In this document: positions 1-11,949 of the stretch, piece after piece | Numbering within the stretch: position 1 is the stretch's first letter | Layout of the letters: each line of letters opens with the position of its first letter | NCBI RefSeq assembly: GCF_947179515.1 | Contig: NC_067495.1 | Span: 66,327,411 to 66,391,410 of the forward strand | Direction of reading: 5' to 3' | From: Apodemus sylvaticus | Taxonomy: Eukaryota > Chordata > Mammalia > Rodentia > Muridae | DNA: 64,000 nucleotides | Position numbers and translations under genes: made by a program | The notes under the pieces: generated by a model | Databases searched by the model: none | What the model was told of the DNA's origin: nothing | Seen by the model: the letters and a program-made list of their open reading frames with translations, nothing else

Positions 1-1255
1 GCATGCAGAAGAATGTGAATTGATCCATTCTTATCTCCTTGTACTAAGCTCAACTCCAAGTGAATCAAGGACCTTCACATAAAACCAGACACACTGAAAC
101 TAATAGAAAAGAAACTGGGGAAGACCCTTGAGGACATGGGCACAGGGGAAAAGTTCTTGAACAGAACACCAATAGCTTATGCTCTAAGATTAAGAATTGA
201 CAAATGGGATTTCATAAAATTACAAAGTTTCTGTAAGGCAAAGGACACTATCAAAAGGACAAAACGGCAACCAACAAATTAGGAAAAGATCTTCACCAAC
301 CCTACATCCTACAGAGGGCTAATATCCAATATATACAAAGAACTCTAGAAGTTAGACACCAGGGAACCAAATAACCCTATAAAAAATGGGGTACAGATCT
401 AACCAAAGAATTTTCACCTGAAGAAATTCGGATGTCTGAGACGCACCTTAAGAAATGCTCAACATCATTAGTCATTAGGGAAATGCAAATCAAAACAACC
501 CTGAGATTTCACCTTACACCAGTCAGAATGGCTAAGGTTAAAAACTCAGGAGACAGCAGGTGTTGGTGAGGATGTGGAGAAAGAGGAACACTCCTTCACT
601 GCTGGTAGGATTGTAAGATGGTACAACTACTATGGAAATCAGTCTGGCAGTTCCTAAGAAAACTGGACATGACACTTCTGGAGGACCCTGCTATACCTCT
701 CCTGGGTATATACCCAGAGGATTCCCCACCATGCAATAAGGACACATGCTCCACTATGTTCACAGCAGCCTTATTTATAATAGCCAGAAGCTGGAAAGAA
801 CCCAGATATCCCTCAATGGAGGAATGGATACAGAAAATGTGGTATATATGCACAATGGAGTACTATTCAGCAATTAAAAACCATGAATTCATGAATATTT
901 TAGGCAAATGGTTGGAACTGGAAAATATCATCCTAAGCGAGGTAATGCAATCACAAAAGAATACACATGGAATGCAATCATTGATAAGTGGATATTAATT
1001 AGCCCTGAAGCTGTGAATACTGAAGATACAATTAGCATATCAAATGACTCCCATGAAGAAGGAAGAAGAGGGCCCTAATCCTGGAAAGGCTTGATCCAGC
1101 ATTGTAGGGGAGTACCAGGACAGAGAAAAGAGAGGGGGAAAGATAGGAGAATGGATTGAGAGAAGAGGACTTATGGGACATTTGTGGGAGGGGGAAAGCT
1201 TTTGGAATGTAAACAAAGAATATAGAAAATAAAAAAAAAGAAAAAAAAGACACTA
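1..1255 (+). mobile_element. L1 ORF2 C-terminal end and 3' UTR
   Basis: A 5'-cut L1 enters from the window edge. The cysteine-rich ORF2 C-terminus is recognisable and ends at LISGY (stop 996-998), followed by a G-rich 3' UTR and an A-rich tail near 1230-1255. Stop codons and indels before 618 break the frame, for example TAG near 280 and 570-610. It is an inactive fragment. Confidence 0.9.
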
Positions 1256-1299
1256 GGAAATAAACAAGCCAAAAACCCAATTTTAATCAATAATTAAAA

Positions 1300-1895
1300 T
1301 GGTGAGATCTAAGCAGTATTCTCAATAGAGTAATGTCAAAGCACTTAAATGTTCAATATCCTTAGCCATCAGGGAAATGCAAAGCAAAATGAATCTGAGA
1401 GTCCATTTTATACCTATCAGAATGGCTAAAATCAAGAACATAAGTGACAGCTCAGGCTGGCAAGGATGTAGAGTAAGGGGAACACTCCTTCACTGCTGGT
1501 GAGAATGCAAACTTGTATAGCTACTATGGATATCAATATGGCAGTTCCTTAAAAAATTGGGAATTGATCTACCTCGAGATCCAGCTATACTACTCCTGAG
1601 CATATATTCAAAAGATGCTCACCATGCCACAAAGACACTTGCTTAACTATGTTTATGGCAGCTTTATTCATAATGGTCAGCAACCATAATGGAAACAACT
1701 TAGATGTTCCTTAACTGAAGAATGGATAAAGAAAATGTGGTATCTTTTTGCAATAGAATAATACTCAGTTATTAAAAATAATGACATCATGAAATTTGCA
1801 GGCAAATGAATGGAACTAGGGAAGATCACCCTGAATAAGGTAACCCAGACCCAGGAAGACAGCTATGGCATGTGTTCACCTTAACTGTATATTAG
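1300..1895 (+). mobile_element. Older L1 ORF2 C-terminal fragment
   Basis: This diverged copy covers the same ORF2 C-terminal region as 430-998, with many stops. It ends near the LISGY equivalent and has no recognisable 3' UTR; a T-run follows at 1896-1910. Its divergence implies an older insertion than the neighbouring L1 pieces. Confidence 0.8.
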
Positions 1896-1927
1896 TTTTT
1901 TTTTTTTTTTGAAAACCATGTTCTTTT

Positions 1928-2890
1928 CTTTTTTTTCTTTTTTTAATTTCATTCGATATATTTTTTATTTACATTTCAAATGATTTCCACTTTTCTGGTC
2001 CCCCACTCCCTGAAAGTCACACAAGCCCTCTTCCCTCCCCGTTCCCCCATCCACCCCTTCCCACTTCCCTGTTCTGGTTTTACCCTATGCTGCTGCACTG
2101 AGTCTTTCCAGAACAAGGGGCCACTCCTCCATACTTCTTGTACCTCATTTGATGTGTGGATTATGTTTTGAGTATTCCAGTTTTCCAGGCTAATATCCAC
2201 TTATTAGTGAGTGTATACCATGATTGATCTTTTGAGACTGAGTTACCTCACTTAGTATGATGTTCTCCAGTTCCATCCATTTGCCTAAGAATTTCATGAA
2301 TTCATTGTTTCTAATGGCTGAATAGTACTCCATTGTGTAGATATACCACATTTTTTGCATCCATTCTTCTGTTGAGGGATACCTGAGTTCTTTCCAGCAT
2401 CTGGCAATTATAAATAGGGCTGCTATGAACATAGTAGAGCATGTATCCTTATTACATGGTGGGGAGTCTTCTGGGTATATACCCAGGAGTGGTATAGCAG
2501 GATCTTCTGGAAGTGAGGTGCCCAGTTTTCTGAGGAGCCGCCAGACTGGTTTCCAGAGTGGTTGTACCAATTTGCAACCCCACCAGCAGTGGAGGAGTGT
2601 TCCTCTTTCTCCACATCCTCGCCAACACCTGATGTCTCCTGAGTTTTTAATCTTAGCCATTCTGACTGGTGTAAGGTGAAATCTCAGGGTTGCTTTGATT
2701 TGCATTTCCCTGATGACTAATGAAGTTGAACATTTTTTAAGATGTTTCTCCGCCATCCGAAGTTCTTCAAGTGAGAATTCTTTGTTTAACTCTGTACCCC
2801 ATTTTTAATAGGGTTATTTGGTTTTCTGGGGTCTAACTTCTTGAGTTCTTTGTATATATTGGATATTAGCCCTCTATCTGATGTAGGGTG
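1928..2890 (-). mobile_element. 5'-truncated L1 with target-site duplication
   Basis: A minus-strand L1 3' end: poly-T and 3' UTR at 1928-2189, then the ORF2 C-terminus at 2190-2756 (188 open codons), continuing upstream to 2890. It is flanked by perfect 11-bp direct repeats CATGTTCTTTT at 1917-1927 and 2891-2901. This is a normal target-primed insertion of about 963 bp. Confidence 0.92.
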
Positions 2891-2989
2891 CATGTTCTTT
2901 TATTGAAAAGGGAAGTAAAAAACATTTTATGATAAAATTGAAGATTTACATGGAAAATATTTCTTATAAAATAGAAGAGATATTATTTT

Positions 2990-4114
2990 TATGTTTGTGT
3001 GGTTATCTTCTTTTGGGTTTGTTGGAAGATTACTTTCTTGCTTTTTCTAGTGTGTAGTTTCCCTCCTTGTGTTGTCGTTTTCCATGTATTATCCTTTGTA
3101 GGGCTGGATTTGTGGGAAGATATTGTGTACATTTGGTTTTATCATGAATTATCTTGGTTTCTCTATCTTTGGTGATTGAGAGTTTTGCTGGGTATAGTAG
3201 TCTGGGCTAGCATTTGTGTTCTCTTAGGGTCTGTATGAGATCTGCGCAGGATCTTCTAGCTTTCATCATCTCTGGTGAGAAGTCTGGTATGATTCTGATA
3301 GGTCTGCCTTTGTATGTTACTTGACCTTTTTCCCTTACTACTTTTAATGTTCTTTCTTTGTTTAGTACATTTGGTATTTTGATTATTATGTGCTGGGAGG
3401 ACTTTCTGTTCTGGTCCTGTCTGTTTGGAGTTCTTTAGGCTTTTTGTATGTTCATGGGCAACTCTTTCTTTAAGTTAGGGAAGTTTTCTTCTATAATTTT
3501 GTTGAAGATATTTACTGACCCTTTAATTTGGTAATCTTCACTCTCTTCTGTACCAAAAATCCTTAGGTTTGGTCTTCTCATTATGTCCTAGATTTCCTGG
3601 ATGTTTTGGGTTATAAGCTTTTTGCATTTTGCATTGTCTTTGACTGTTGAGTCAATGTTTGCCATGGTAACTTCAGCCCCTGAGATTCTTTCTTCTATCT
3701 CTTGTATTCTGTTGTTGATGCTTACATCTATGACTCATGATTTCTTTCCAAGGTTTTCTATTTCCAGAGTTGTCTCTGTGATTTCTTCATTGTTTCTACT
3801 TCCACTTTTATTTCCTGCATGGTTTTGTTCAGTTTCTTCACTTGGTTGTTTGTGTTTTCCTGTAATTCTTTAAGGGATTTTTGTGTTTCCTCTTTAAAGG
3901 CTTTTACCTGTTGACTCATGTTCTCCTGTATTTCTTTAAGGGAGTTATTTAAGCCCTTCTTGAAGCCCTCTATCAGCATCATGAGATACAATTTTAAATA
4001 CAACTCTTGCTTTTCCGGTGTGTGGGGACTTGCTGTGGTGGGAGAACTGGGTTCTGATGTTGTCAAGTAGCCTCAGTTTCTGTTGGTAGGGTTCTTGTGC
4101 TTGCCTTTCACCAT
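2990..4114 (-). pseudogene. L1 ORF1 remnant (broken)
   Basis: ORF1 is the RNA-binding, trimerising chaperone of L1. The ATG at 4114 is followed within about 15 codons by an in-frame TGA. The coiled-coil segment reads openly at 3758-4066 (heptad-like runs such as LKEIQENMSQQVKAFKEE). The RRM/CTD part at 2990-3757 is recognisable but shifted and stopped. It is not functional. Confidence 0.8.
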
Positions 4115-4119
4115 CTGGT

Positions 4120-4690
4120 TATCTCTGGTGTTAGTTGGTCTTGCTGTCCCTGGCTGGAGCTTGTCCCTCCTGTGGGCCTGTAAGCCTGTGTCTGTACTCC
4201 TGAAGAGAGAGAAGACCAACTCTCTTCTGGCAGGGTCTGTGCACAGAAGACTGTGGAGCTACCTGGCTCCCTGGTGCAAATGGCAGCCTGAAGACCTCTG
4301 TCCCATCTGCTCCACTGATCTTCTGCCCTGTGTGCTCTGGCTGTTCCCTCCAGAGAGAAGGTGGAGACCTAATCTCCATGCTCAGAAGTGAAAGCAGTGC
4401 TAGGCGATCACTCTCTCCTGGTGGGCCCTGCATAGAAGGCTGTGGAGCTGATTGGCTCCCAGGTACAAATAGTGGGAAGATTTTGGTCTTAGTTGCTCCA
4501 CTGATCATATGCCCCATGCACTTCTAGTTGTTACCTTCCAGAGAGAGGGTAGAGATCTTATCTCCATGCTCAAAAGTGAAAGAGATGCTGAGAGATCACT
4601 CTCTTCTGGTGGGCTGTGTAAAGAGGGCTGTGGAACTGCCCTGCTGCCCAGTGCAAATGGTGGCAGAAAGACTTCTGTCCCAGCTGCTCC
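4120..4690 (-). repeat. L1 5' UTR monomer array (about 190-bp period)
   Basis: Equivalent TGCTCC positions at 4308, 4494 and 4685 give periods of 186 and 191 bp, so there are about three tandem promoter monomers. They are closely similar to the array at 62561-63110 and resemble F-type murine L1 monomers. The array is cut at 4690. Confidence 0.85.
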
Positions 4691-4702
4691 CATATATTAG
4701 TA

Positions 4703-4868
4703 TTTATTTATTTGTTTGTTTGTTTGTTTTGAGACAGGGTTTCTCTGTGTAGTCCTGGATGTCCTGGAATTCACTCTGTAGATCAGGCTGGCCTCAAACT
4801 AAGAAATCTGCCTGCCTCTGCCTCCCAAGTTTTGGGATTAATGGCATGCACCATCATTGCCCAACTTC
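4703..4868 (-). mobile_element. B1 SINE
   Basis: This is an antisense 7SL-derived B1. It has a T-rich tail complement (TTTG units), then GAGACAGGGTTTCTCTGTGT, CAGGCTGGCCTC, and the 5' end near 4866. It abuts the end of the L1 monomer array. Confidence 0.9.
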
Positions 4869-4884
4869 ATATTGTTTTTTTAAT

Positions 4885-6890
4885 AAATAATAATTAGGCT
4901 ACAATCAAAAGACCTAGAGAGGTAAGTTAATGAGGAGGGCTCTAAAAGAAGTTCAGGGACCTCCTTAGGAAGAGGGAATAGAATAGACTTTGACAGTGGA
5001 CAGGGCTGGGTGGTTAGAGATTTGAGTAGGCAGGATAAGGTATGTGGAGGAGAGAAGGGAAGCAGTGAGTGAGTACAAGGAGAGACAGGTGGTATTGGGG
5101 ATCAAAATGGAAGTTTCTGGATATGTCTAGTGATGCAGGCTCACATGGTATCTTTGCTGAGGTAAGTCCCATAAGAGGGCACATGATGTTTAGAAAGAAG
5201 ACAAATAGTACTCTAGAGACAGTGTACTTGCATAGATAGTCTTGCAATGCTTTGTTGGTTTCAAGTCCTCATTGATTTTCACGTCTTTGAGAGAGGCATG
5301 GCAGAGAACTTCTGGTGTCTGAGCTGGTCTTGGTCACTGCTGCTGACTTAATGTTGATTTGGTGGAGGCCTGGCAGTTTCTGCTGGATAGTGACACCACT
5401 TCTGAATTCTGTTTGGTATCCTGACACTACTGAACTGGACTGTGTCTATCCTGATATATGTCTATTGGAATCACCCCAAAGTATTACTTCCAAACAGGTC
5501 CATATCACCTTGTTTTATTTACCATATTTTCTTCCCTACTTTTGGAGAGTGGCTAGAAGGGGAGGGTCAAAGCATCTGAGAACCCTTATTAAAAGTAGGT
5601 TTTAAAAAAACTAAGCCTACAGGGGATCACTGGGGGGTTGTTGGGAAAATAGAGTGTAATGGAAGCTTCCTGGAATCTGTGACAGTTATCCTAGTGAGTA
5701 CTTGTAGTAAGGGAGGATTTGCAGTCTGAACTGGCCATTTTTGGTAGCCGGGCATAATTTCCACTGCTGAGAGTGGGCTATATTTGGTTAAGTTATTGGC
5801 TGAGAGGGTCCAATGGAGATCCCTAAAAAACCCAGGCTGGTGCTAGGACAGAAAGTTGCTCTCTCAAAACTCATGGGTGGGGGAATTGCTGAGGACATTA
5901 TCCACACAGCTCACTGAAAGTAGAGAAGTCAAGTCAGTGCCCATATGAAGCCCTCACTCACACATTCTAGTCTCTTTAGTTTGAGAAGGTACTCTGCAGT
6001 CTACAGAAGAGAAACCTGAAACTAACCATAAAACCCTGACCTAAATTCTGTCTTGCCTGCAAAATGTGCTGGAGCAGTGGTGGTGCAGAACATGTGAGAG
6101 TGGCCAAGCAATGACTGTTCCAGGTTGAGGTCCAGGCCATGAGAGGGAACCTACCCCTGATACTGTGTGGAAGGCCAGGAACCAGAGGCTGGACATCTCA
6201 TATACCTTGAATAGACCCAAATACAACTGGTTCCAAAAAAATCAATGAAATGATACTTAATGATATTATGCCATACTCATAGTTCGATGCCTAGGCCAGT
6301 CATCATCAGAGATATTTCCTTCACAGCTGGTGGGAGCAGAAGCAGAGACCCACAGCGAAAACTTAGGTGGAGGTTTCCATCAGGTCCCTTGGAGCTTGGG
6401 GAATCCTGTAGAAGTTGGGGAAGAGGAATTGTGGGAGTCAGAGGGGCCAAAGACCAGGAAAACACAACTCATAGAATAATCTAAGCAGGGTTCATAGGAG
6501 CTTAAAGTCTGAAATGGCAAACACAGAGCCTGCATGAGGCTGACCTAGGTTTTCAGCATATATGCTATGGGTGTTAGCTTGGTGTTTTGTGGGACTCCTA
6601 ATTGTGGCAAAGAGCAAGTCTCTGACTATTTTATCTGCTCTTAGGACCACTTTCCTCCTACTGGGTTCTCTTGTCCAGTCTGGGTGTGAAGGTTTGTGCT
6701 TCATCTTATTGTATCTTGTTGTGCCCTCTTCAGTTGGTATCTCTTGGAGGCCTGCTATTTTCTAGGGTAAGACAGGGTAGGGGAATGGATCTGGTGAAGA
6801 GGGGAGCTGTAGCACAGTGGGAAGAGTAGAGAGAGAGGAAACTGCTATCAGGGGTATATTGTATGAGAGAAGAATAAAAGTAAAAGAAAA
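4885..6890 (+). mobile_element. Lx-type L1 3' UTR, interrupted
   Basis: A long, old rodent L1 3' end without ORFs. Recognisable Lx-style blocks are the GGCTACAATC start, the CCTGGAATCT block near 5670, the ACTGGTTCCAAAAAAATCAA block near 6230, the GTGGGACTCCTAA block near 6590, and a purine-rich end with AATAAAAG near 6880. The block order is continuous except for an insertion at 5105-5621. The family name is from memory. Confidence 0.7.
5105..5621 (+). mobile_element. Repeat inserted in Lx 3' UTR, flanked by 8-bp repeats
   Basis: This 517-bp segment is related to 7460-7995 in the same orientation. Shared landmarks include CACATGATGTTTAGA, GGTGGAGGCCTG/GGCTGAGGCCTG, and the final AAAGTAGG/AAATAGG-A-rich end. 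It is bounded by GGGGATCA at 5097-5104 and 5622-5629. It has the look of a decayed LTR-type repeat, family not assigned. Confidence 0.55.
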
Positions 6891-6894
6891 ATGA

Positions 6895-7140
6895 AGTTAA
6901 AAAATTTGCAGGAAAATGGATGGACTTAGAATATATAACATTAAATGATACTAGACAACTCTAGAAAGAAAAAAATCTATATGTCAAATGTGAGATTTAG
7001 CCAATAACAAGTGTATATATGTAAATAAATTTGCATGTGGTTGAAATATAATGTGAAAAGACAAGAAAGGTTAAATATAAGGGGATAAAGAAAGACTGAA
7101 TGTAGGTAATGAATGTAAGTTATGAAAGAGGATGAAGTGG
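6895..7140 (+). mobile_element. Old L1 3' fragment
   Basis: It begins with the ORF2 C-terminal block AAATTTGCAGGAAAATGGATGG and continues into a decayed, A-rich 3' region. No frame remains. This is an older subfamily than the neighbouring copies. Confidence 0.6.
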
Positions 7141-7167
7141 AAAATTAAGGGTTCTTTGGAAAGTCAG

Positions 7168-8215
7168 TTGTGTTGGGTGGTGTTTTGCTGGGGCAAACAC
7201 GTGAGGAAAATTTCAGTGAAATGAACACAGGTGAGAGAATGTTCTGCTAAAGCAATCACATGAAAGGACATGTAATGAAGGATTTTTCTCTAAAAACACA
7301 CATGTATTGGTCCACCTTACATTGTGTAGTTGAGTTCTGTTTGTCAGGACTCCATAGAGAGAAACTCACCAATAAACTTCTGGTGGTGTGTTGCAGCTTC
7401 TTGCTGCCTCCGGGGACTTGGGCTGATTGGCACAGCGGTGTTAACTGAGACAGACTCAGATGCTGAAACAAGACATGTAGTGAGACAAAACCCATAGAGG
7501 ACACATGATGTTTAGAGGGCGTATAAAAAAAGACTTGATGGACAGCAACAGAAGTTGGGCTAGGTTTGCTTATAGAGCTCATAGTACAATGCTTGTTAGT
7601 CTTGAGTCTTCACTGATCTTTGATTCATGGAAAGAAACAGAGCTGAGAACTGCCCCTATTGTTTCTGTTGACCCTGGTCCTTACTGTTGACTCATGCTGA
7701 TTTGGCTGAGGCCTGCCCTTTCCTGAGAGGTCATAACACTGCTGCTGCTATCCTGATACTACCAAATTATAGTGCTGATATATCCATGAAGTATTTTTGA
7801 GTGGATTAAGCTGCAGCTACTAATTTGTAAACTGAACTGCTGAATTCTTGACAATGCATATTGGATCTGCTCCAAAGAACCATTTCTAAACAAGTCCACT
7901 TCCCTGTTATCCTCTTTTCCACTACCTCTTATGGGTGTTGAGCTACAAGGGAGGCTAAAACATTTAAGAACTATCATTACAAATAGGATTAAAAAAATTA
8001 AAAGTTACAAGAAGACATAAAGTTCTTTTTCTAATTTTCATTCTTTTGTTTTGGTAGAGGGCAAAGGCATAAAACATATTTGATACTGAATATGTAAAAT
8101 TTAATATGAGGCTCCACAGCTTCCATTCTGATTGTCTATTCTAACTGTATAGAGGTACATCAAGGTGCATGATGTTTTTAATTATTTTTAAGTTTTTAAC
8201 ATAATAACGTTAATT
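7168..8215 (+). mobile_element. Decayed LTR-like segment
   Basis: It starts TGTTGGGTGGTG, has an AATAAA at 7372 in a CACCAATAAACTTC context typical of an LTR poly(A) region, and continues through a block shared with 5105-5621. I think it resembles a rodent ERVK LTR of RMER17 type, but that name is from memory. It has no coding content. Confidence 0.4.
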
Positions 8216-8645
8216 CAAACCAAACCAAACCAACCAAGCAACCAAATAAACAAAGGAACAAAATTGGGGTGGGGTTGCCTTCTAGTGCCAGAACACCGAC
8301 AACACATTAACAATTGGCTTGTGGCAAACCTGAGCCTGTGTGCCACCTAGTGTTGAGACAGGGGAAATGACTACAGGTGCAAAGAAAGTAAGCCTCTGAT
8401 TAGAATTTCTTGGAAGACAGGAAAAGACAAAGGCACATGAATTATGGAAATGCTCAGTCCTTCAATGTACAGATGATGCTGAGCACTAGCAAGGATTATG
8501 AACTTTTGTGGGGTCATGATATTTATGGAATGATAGAAAGAGGGTGCTAGAAACTAAGTGTACCCAAACCAGACTGGGTTAACATTTCTATGGAGAATTT
8601 AAACAGTTAGCTTAAGGAAGTGATTTAGTACTCTAAAATAGAAAG
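8216..8645. other. Unassigned non-coding stretch
   Basis: An A/C-rich run of CAAAC units at 8220-8262 is followed by sequence I do not recognise and that has no coding signal. It may be further LTR or internal repeat. Confidence 0.4.
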
Positions 8646-8991
8646 TCTAAAGGGTCAGAAACAATAAGAAAACACAAGTCGATACCCAAATACTCCCAGG
8701 AGAGAGCTGGTCTCCTGGAAGTGCCAACACATCTGGGAGCACAGACCACCACTTCTGCTCAAATTCCTGGCCCAAGAGGGACCCACCCAGTGCCATCAGG
8801 ACACAGGAACCAAGGAACAGCCAGGAACAGGATTCTTCTAGTTTGTCTCCACCCTGGAGCTGGCCCTGTGCCATAGCTCTCCATACCCAAATTCCTCCCA
8901 GAGAGAACTGGTCTCCCAGGACACACAGACTTGCAGGAGGAACAAGATGCAGTCAGAGACAGCAAGACTAGCTAACACCAGAGATAACCAG

Positions 8992-10085
8992 ATGGTGAGA
9001 GGCAAGGGTAAAATCATAAGCAACAGAAACCAAGGTTTCTTGGCATCACCAGAACCCAGCTATCCCACCACAGAGAGCCCTGGACATCCCAACAAACCAG
9101 AAAAGCAAGACTCTGATTTAAAATCACATCTCATGATGATGATAGAGGACTTTAAGAAGGACATAAATGAATCACTTAAGGAAATACAAGAGAAAGAGGT
9201 AAACAGATTAGCCCTTAAAGAGGAAGCAAAATAGTCCCTTAAAGAATTCCAGGAAAACACAAACGGGTGAAGAGGTAAAGGGATTGAGCAAAACCATCCA
9301 GGAGCTAAGAGTGGAAATAGAAACAATAAAGAAATCACAAAGAGAGACAACTCTGGAGATAGAAAACCTAGGAAAAAAATCAGGAGTTATAGATGCAAGC
9401 ATCACTGACAGAATACAAGAGATAGAAGAAAGAATCTCAAGTGCAGAAGATACCTTAGAAAACAGTGACACAGCAGTCAAAGAAAATGCAAAATGCAAAA
9501 AGCTCCTAACCAAAACATCTAGGAAATCTAGGACTTGATGAGAAGACCAAACCTAAGGAGATTAGGTATAGAAGAAAGTGAAGATTCCCAAATTAAAGGG
9601 TCAGTAAATATCTTCAACAAAATTATAGAAGAAAATTTCCCTAACCTAAAGAAAGAGATGCCATAAATATACAAGAAGCCTACAGAACTCCAAATAGACT
9701 GAACCAGAAAGGAAATTCCTCCCATCATATAATAATCAAAACACTAAATGCACAAGACAAAGAAAGAATATTAAAAGCAGTAAGGGAAAAAGGTCAAGTA
9801 ACATATAAAGGCAGACCTATCAGAATTACACCAGACTTTTCACCAGAGACTCTGAAAGTCAGAAGATCCTTGGCAGATGTCATGCAGAACCTAAGAAAAC
9901 ACAAATGCCTGTCCAGGCTACTATACCCAGCAAAACTCTCAATTATCATAGATGGCCAAACCAAGATATTCCATGGCAAAACAAAATTTACACAATATCT
10001 TTCCACAAATCCATCCCTTCAAAGGATAATAAATGGAAAACTCCAACACAAGGAAGGAAACTACACCCTAGAAAAAGCATGAAAG
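8992..10085 (+). pseudogene. L1 ORF1 remnant (broken)
   Basis: The ATG at 8992 opens MVRGKGKIISNRNQ, the typical basic ORF1 N-terminus, and runs to a stop at 9234. A coiled coil then resumes at 9284-9538 (IQELRVEIETIKKSQRETTL). RRM and C-terminal blocks are seen in pieces at 9540-10082, including RLLYPAKLSII and TKFTQYLSTNPSLQRII. At least three frame changes or stops separate the pieces. Confidence 0.85.
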
Positions 10086-10139
10086 TAATCTTCTTTTAAC
10101 AAACACAAAAGAAGATAGCTACACAAACATAAAAGGGAC

Positions 10140-11590
10140 ATCAAAAATAATAGGAACCAACAATCACTATTCCTTAATATTTCTTAACATCAATGGACTC
10201 AATTTTCCAATAAAAAGTCATAGGCTAACACACTGGATACATAAATAAGACCCAGAATTTTGATGCATACAGGAAACACATCTCAGTATCAAAGATACTA
10301 CCCCAGAGTAAGGTGCTGGAAAAAATTCCAAGCAAATGGTCCTAAGAAACAAGCTGGAATTGTCATTCTAATATTGGATAAAATCAACGTTCAACCAAAA
10401 ATTTTCAAAAAAGATAAAGAAGGACAGTTCATATTCATGAAAGGAAAAATCTACCAAGATGAACTCTCAAGTCTGAACATTTATACTCCAAATGCAAGGG
10501 CACCCACATTCATCAAAGAAACTTTATTAAAGCTCAAAACACACATTGCAACTCACACAGTAATTGTGGGAGACTTCAACATCCCACTCTCATCAACTGA
10601 CTGATCTTGGAAACACAAACTAAACAGAGATACAATTAAAGTAATAGAAGTTGTGGACCAAATAGATCTAACTGATATCTATAGAACATTTCATCCTCAA
10701 ACAAAAGAATATATATTTCTCTCAGTACCTTATGGTACCTTCTCCAAAAATGACCGTGTAATTGGTCACAAAATAGGTCTCAAAAGACACAAGAAGATTG
10801 AAATAATAACATGCATTCTATCAGATCATCACGGATTAAGGCAATAGCAACAAAAGCAACAGAAATCCCACATATACATGGAAGCTGAACTACTCAATGA
10901 TAACTTGGTTAAGGAAAAATTAAAGAAAGATAGAAATTAAAGACTTTTTTTTAGAATTTAATGAAAACGAAGGCACAACATACCCAAACTTATGGGATAC
11001 AATGAAAGTGGTGCTAAGAGGAAAACTCATAGCTCTGAGTGCCTCCAAAAAGAAACTAGAGAAAGCATACAATGGCAGCTTAACAACATACCAGAAACAA
11101 AAAGAAGCAAACACACCCCAAGAGGAATAGATAGCAGGACATAATCAAACTCGGGCTGAAATCAACCAAGTAGAAACAAAAAGAACTATACAAAGATTCA
11201 ACAAAACCAGGAGCTGTTTCTTTGATAAAATCGACAAGATAGATAAATGCTTAGCCAGTCTAACCAGAGAGCACAGAGACAGTATCCCAATTAACAAAAT
11301 CAGAAATTAAAAGGGAGAAACTTAGGAAACTAAAAAAAAACCCATCAGATTCTACTACAAAAGCCTAAACCCAACAAAATTTGAATATCTGGATGAAATG
11401 GACAATTTTCTAGACAGATACCAAATACCGAAGTTAAATCAGGATCAGCCAAACCATGTAAATAGTCCCATAACCTCTAATGAAATAAAAGCAGTCATTA
11501 AAAGTCTGCCAATCAAAAAAAAAAAAAAACCCTCAGAAATAGATGGGTTTAATGCAGAATTCTATCAGACCTTCAAAGAAGATGTAATAC
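10140..11590 (+). pseudogene. L1 ORF2 N-terminal remnant: endonuclease and early RT
   Basis: ORF2 encodes an APE-like endonuclease and a reverse transcriptase. Visible pieces are the endonuclease VGDFN motif in the 10260-10604 frame, the SDHHGL motif near 10840 in the 10653-10847 frame, and an RT-upstream block at 11398-11590 (ITSNEIKAVIKSLP...DGFNAEFYQTFKE). A TAA near 10248 and several shifts break it. The RT catalytic core is absent because of the deletion. Confidence 0.85.
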
Positions 11591-11949
11591 CAAGGAGGAG
11601 TGGATTGCTGGGTGGGCTAGCACCCTCACAGAGGCAGGGTGAGGGGGGATGGGTTAGGGGCTTTCTGAAAGGGAGACTTGGAAAGAGGAATACATTTGAA
11701 ATTTAAATAAAGAAAACATCAAATGAAAAAAGAAAAAATTAAAACAAAAATAGAAAACACAAGTCCTTAAGGTGAAAATACATTAAGTAAAAGTAAATTC
11801 CTGATAAACAGAGCAATAGAAGAATAGATTAAACAAAGACTACATTAGTTATTTCAATGATAACCTGAAAGTAAAGATTTGGAAGATAATAAAAAAGAAT
11901 GATGAGGAATGAAATATGCACATGGGAACATTAGGACAGCATTAAAAGA

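Larger units (their letters stand above)
2985..4690 (-). mobile_element. L1 5' half: ORF1 remnant and 5' UTR monomers
   Basis: Antisense L1 ORF1 runs from about 2990 to a start at 4114, preceded by 5' UTR monomers to 4690. No ORF2 or 3' UTR adjoins it. The low-coordinate end stops near the ORF1 C-terminus, then about 85 bp of other DNA separates it from the L1 at 1928-2890. Deletion or rearrangement must have removed its 3' half, because ordinary L1 truncation removes the 5' end. Confidence 0.85.
8650..11745 (+). mobile_element. L1 with internal deletion
   Basis: 5' UTR remnant at 8650-8990, broken ORF1 at 8992-10085, ORF2 endonuclease and early RT at about 10140-11590, then a direct join at about 11590 to the last 150 bp of a murine L1 3' UTR ending AAATTTAAATAAAG at about 11710 plus an A-rich tail. 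About 3 kb of ORF2 and 3' UTR is missing. Both termini are present, so this was once full length or nearly so. Confidence 0.85.

Noticed and set aside
10260..10847. Possible independent endonuclease gene (VGDFN and SDHHGL motifs)
   Set aside because: These are the L1 ORF2 endonuclease motifs within a broken L1, with ORF1 upstream and RT sequence downstream.
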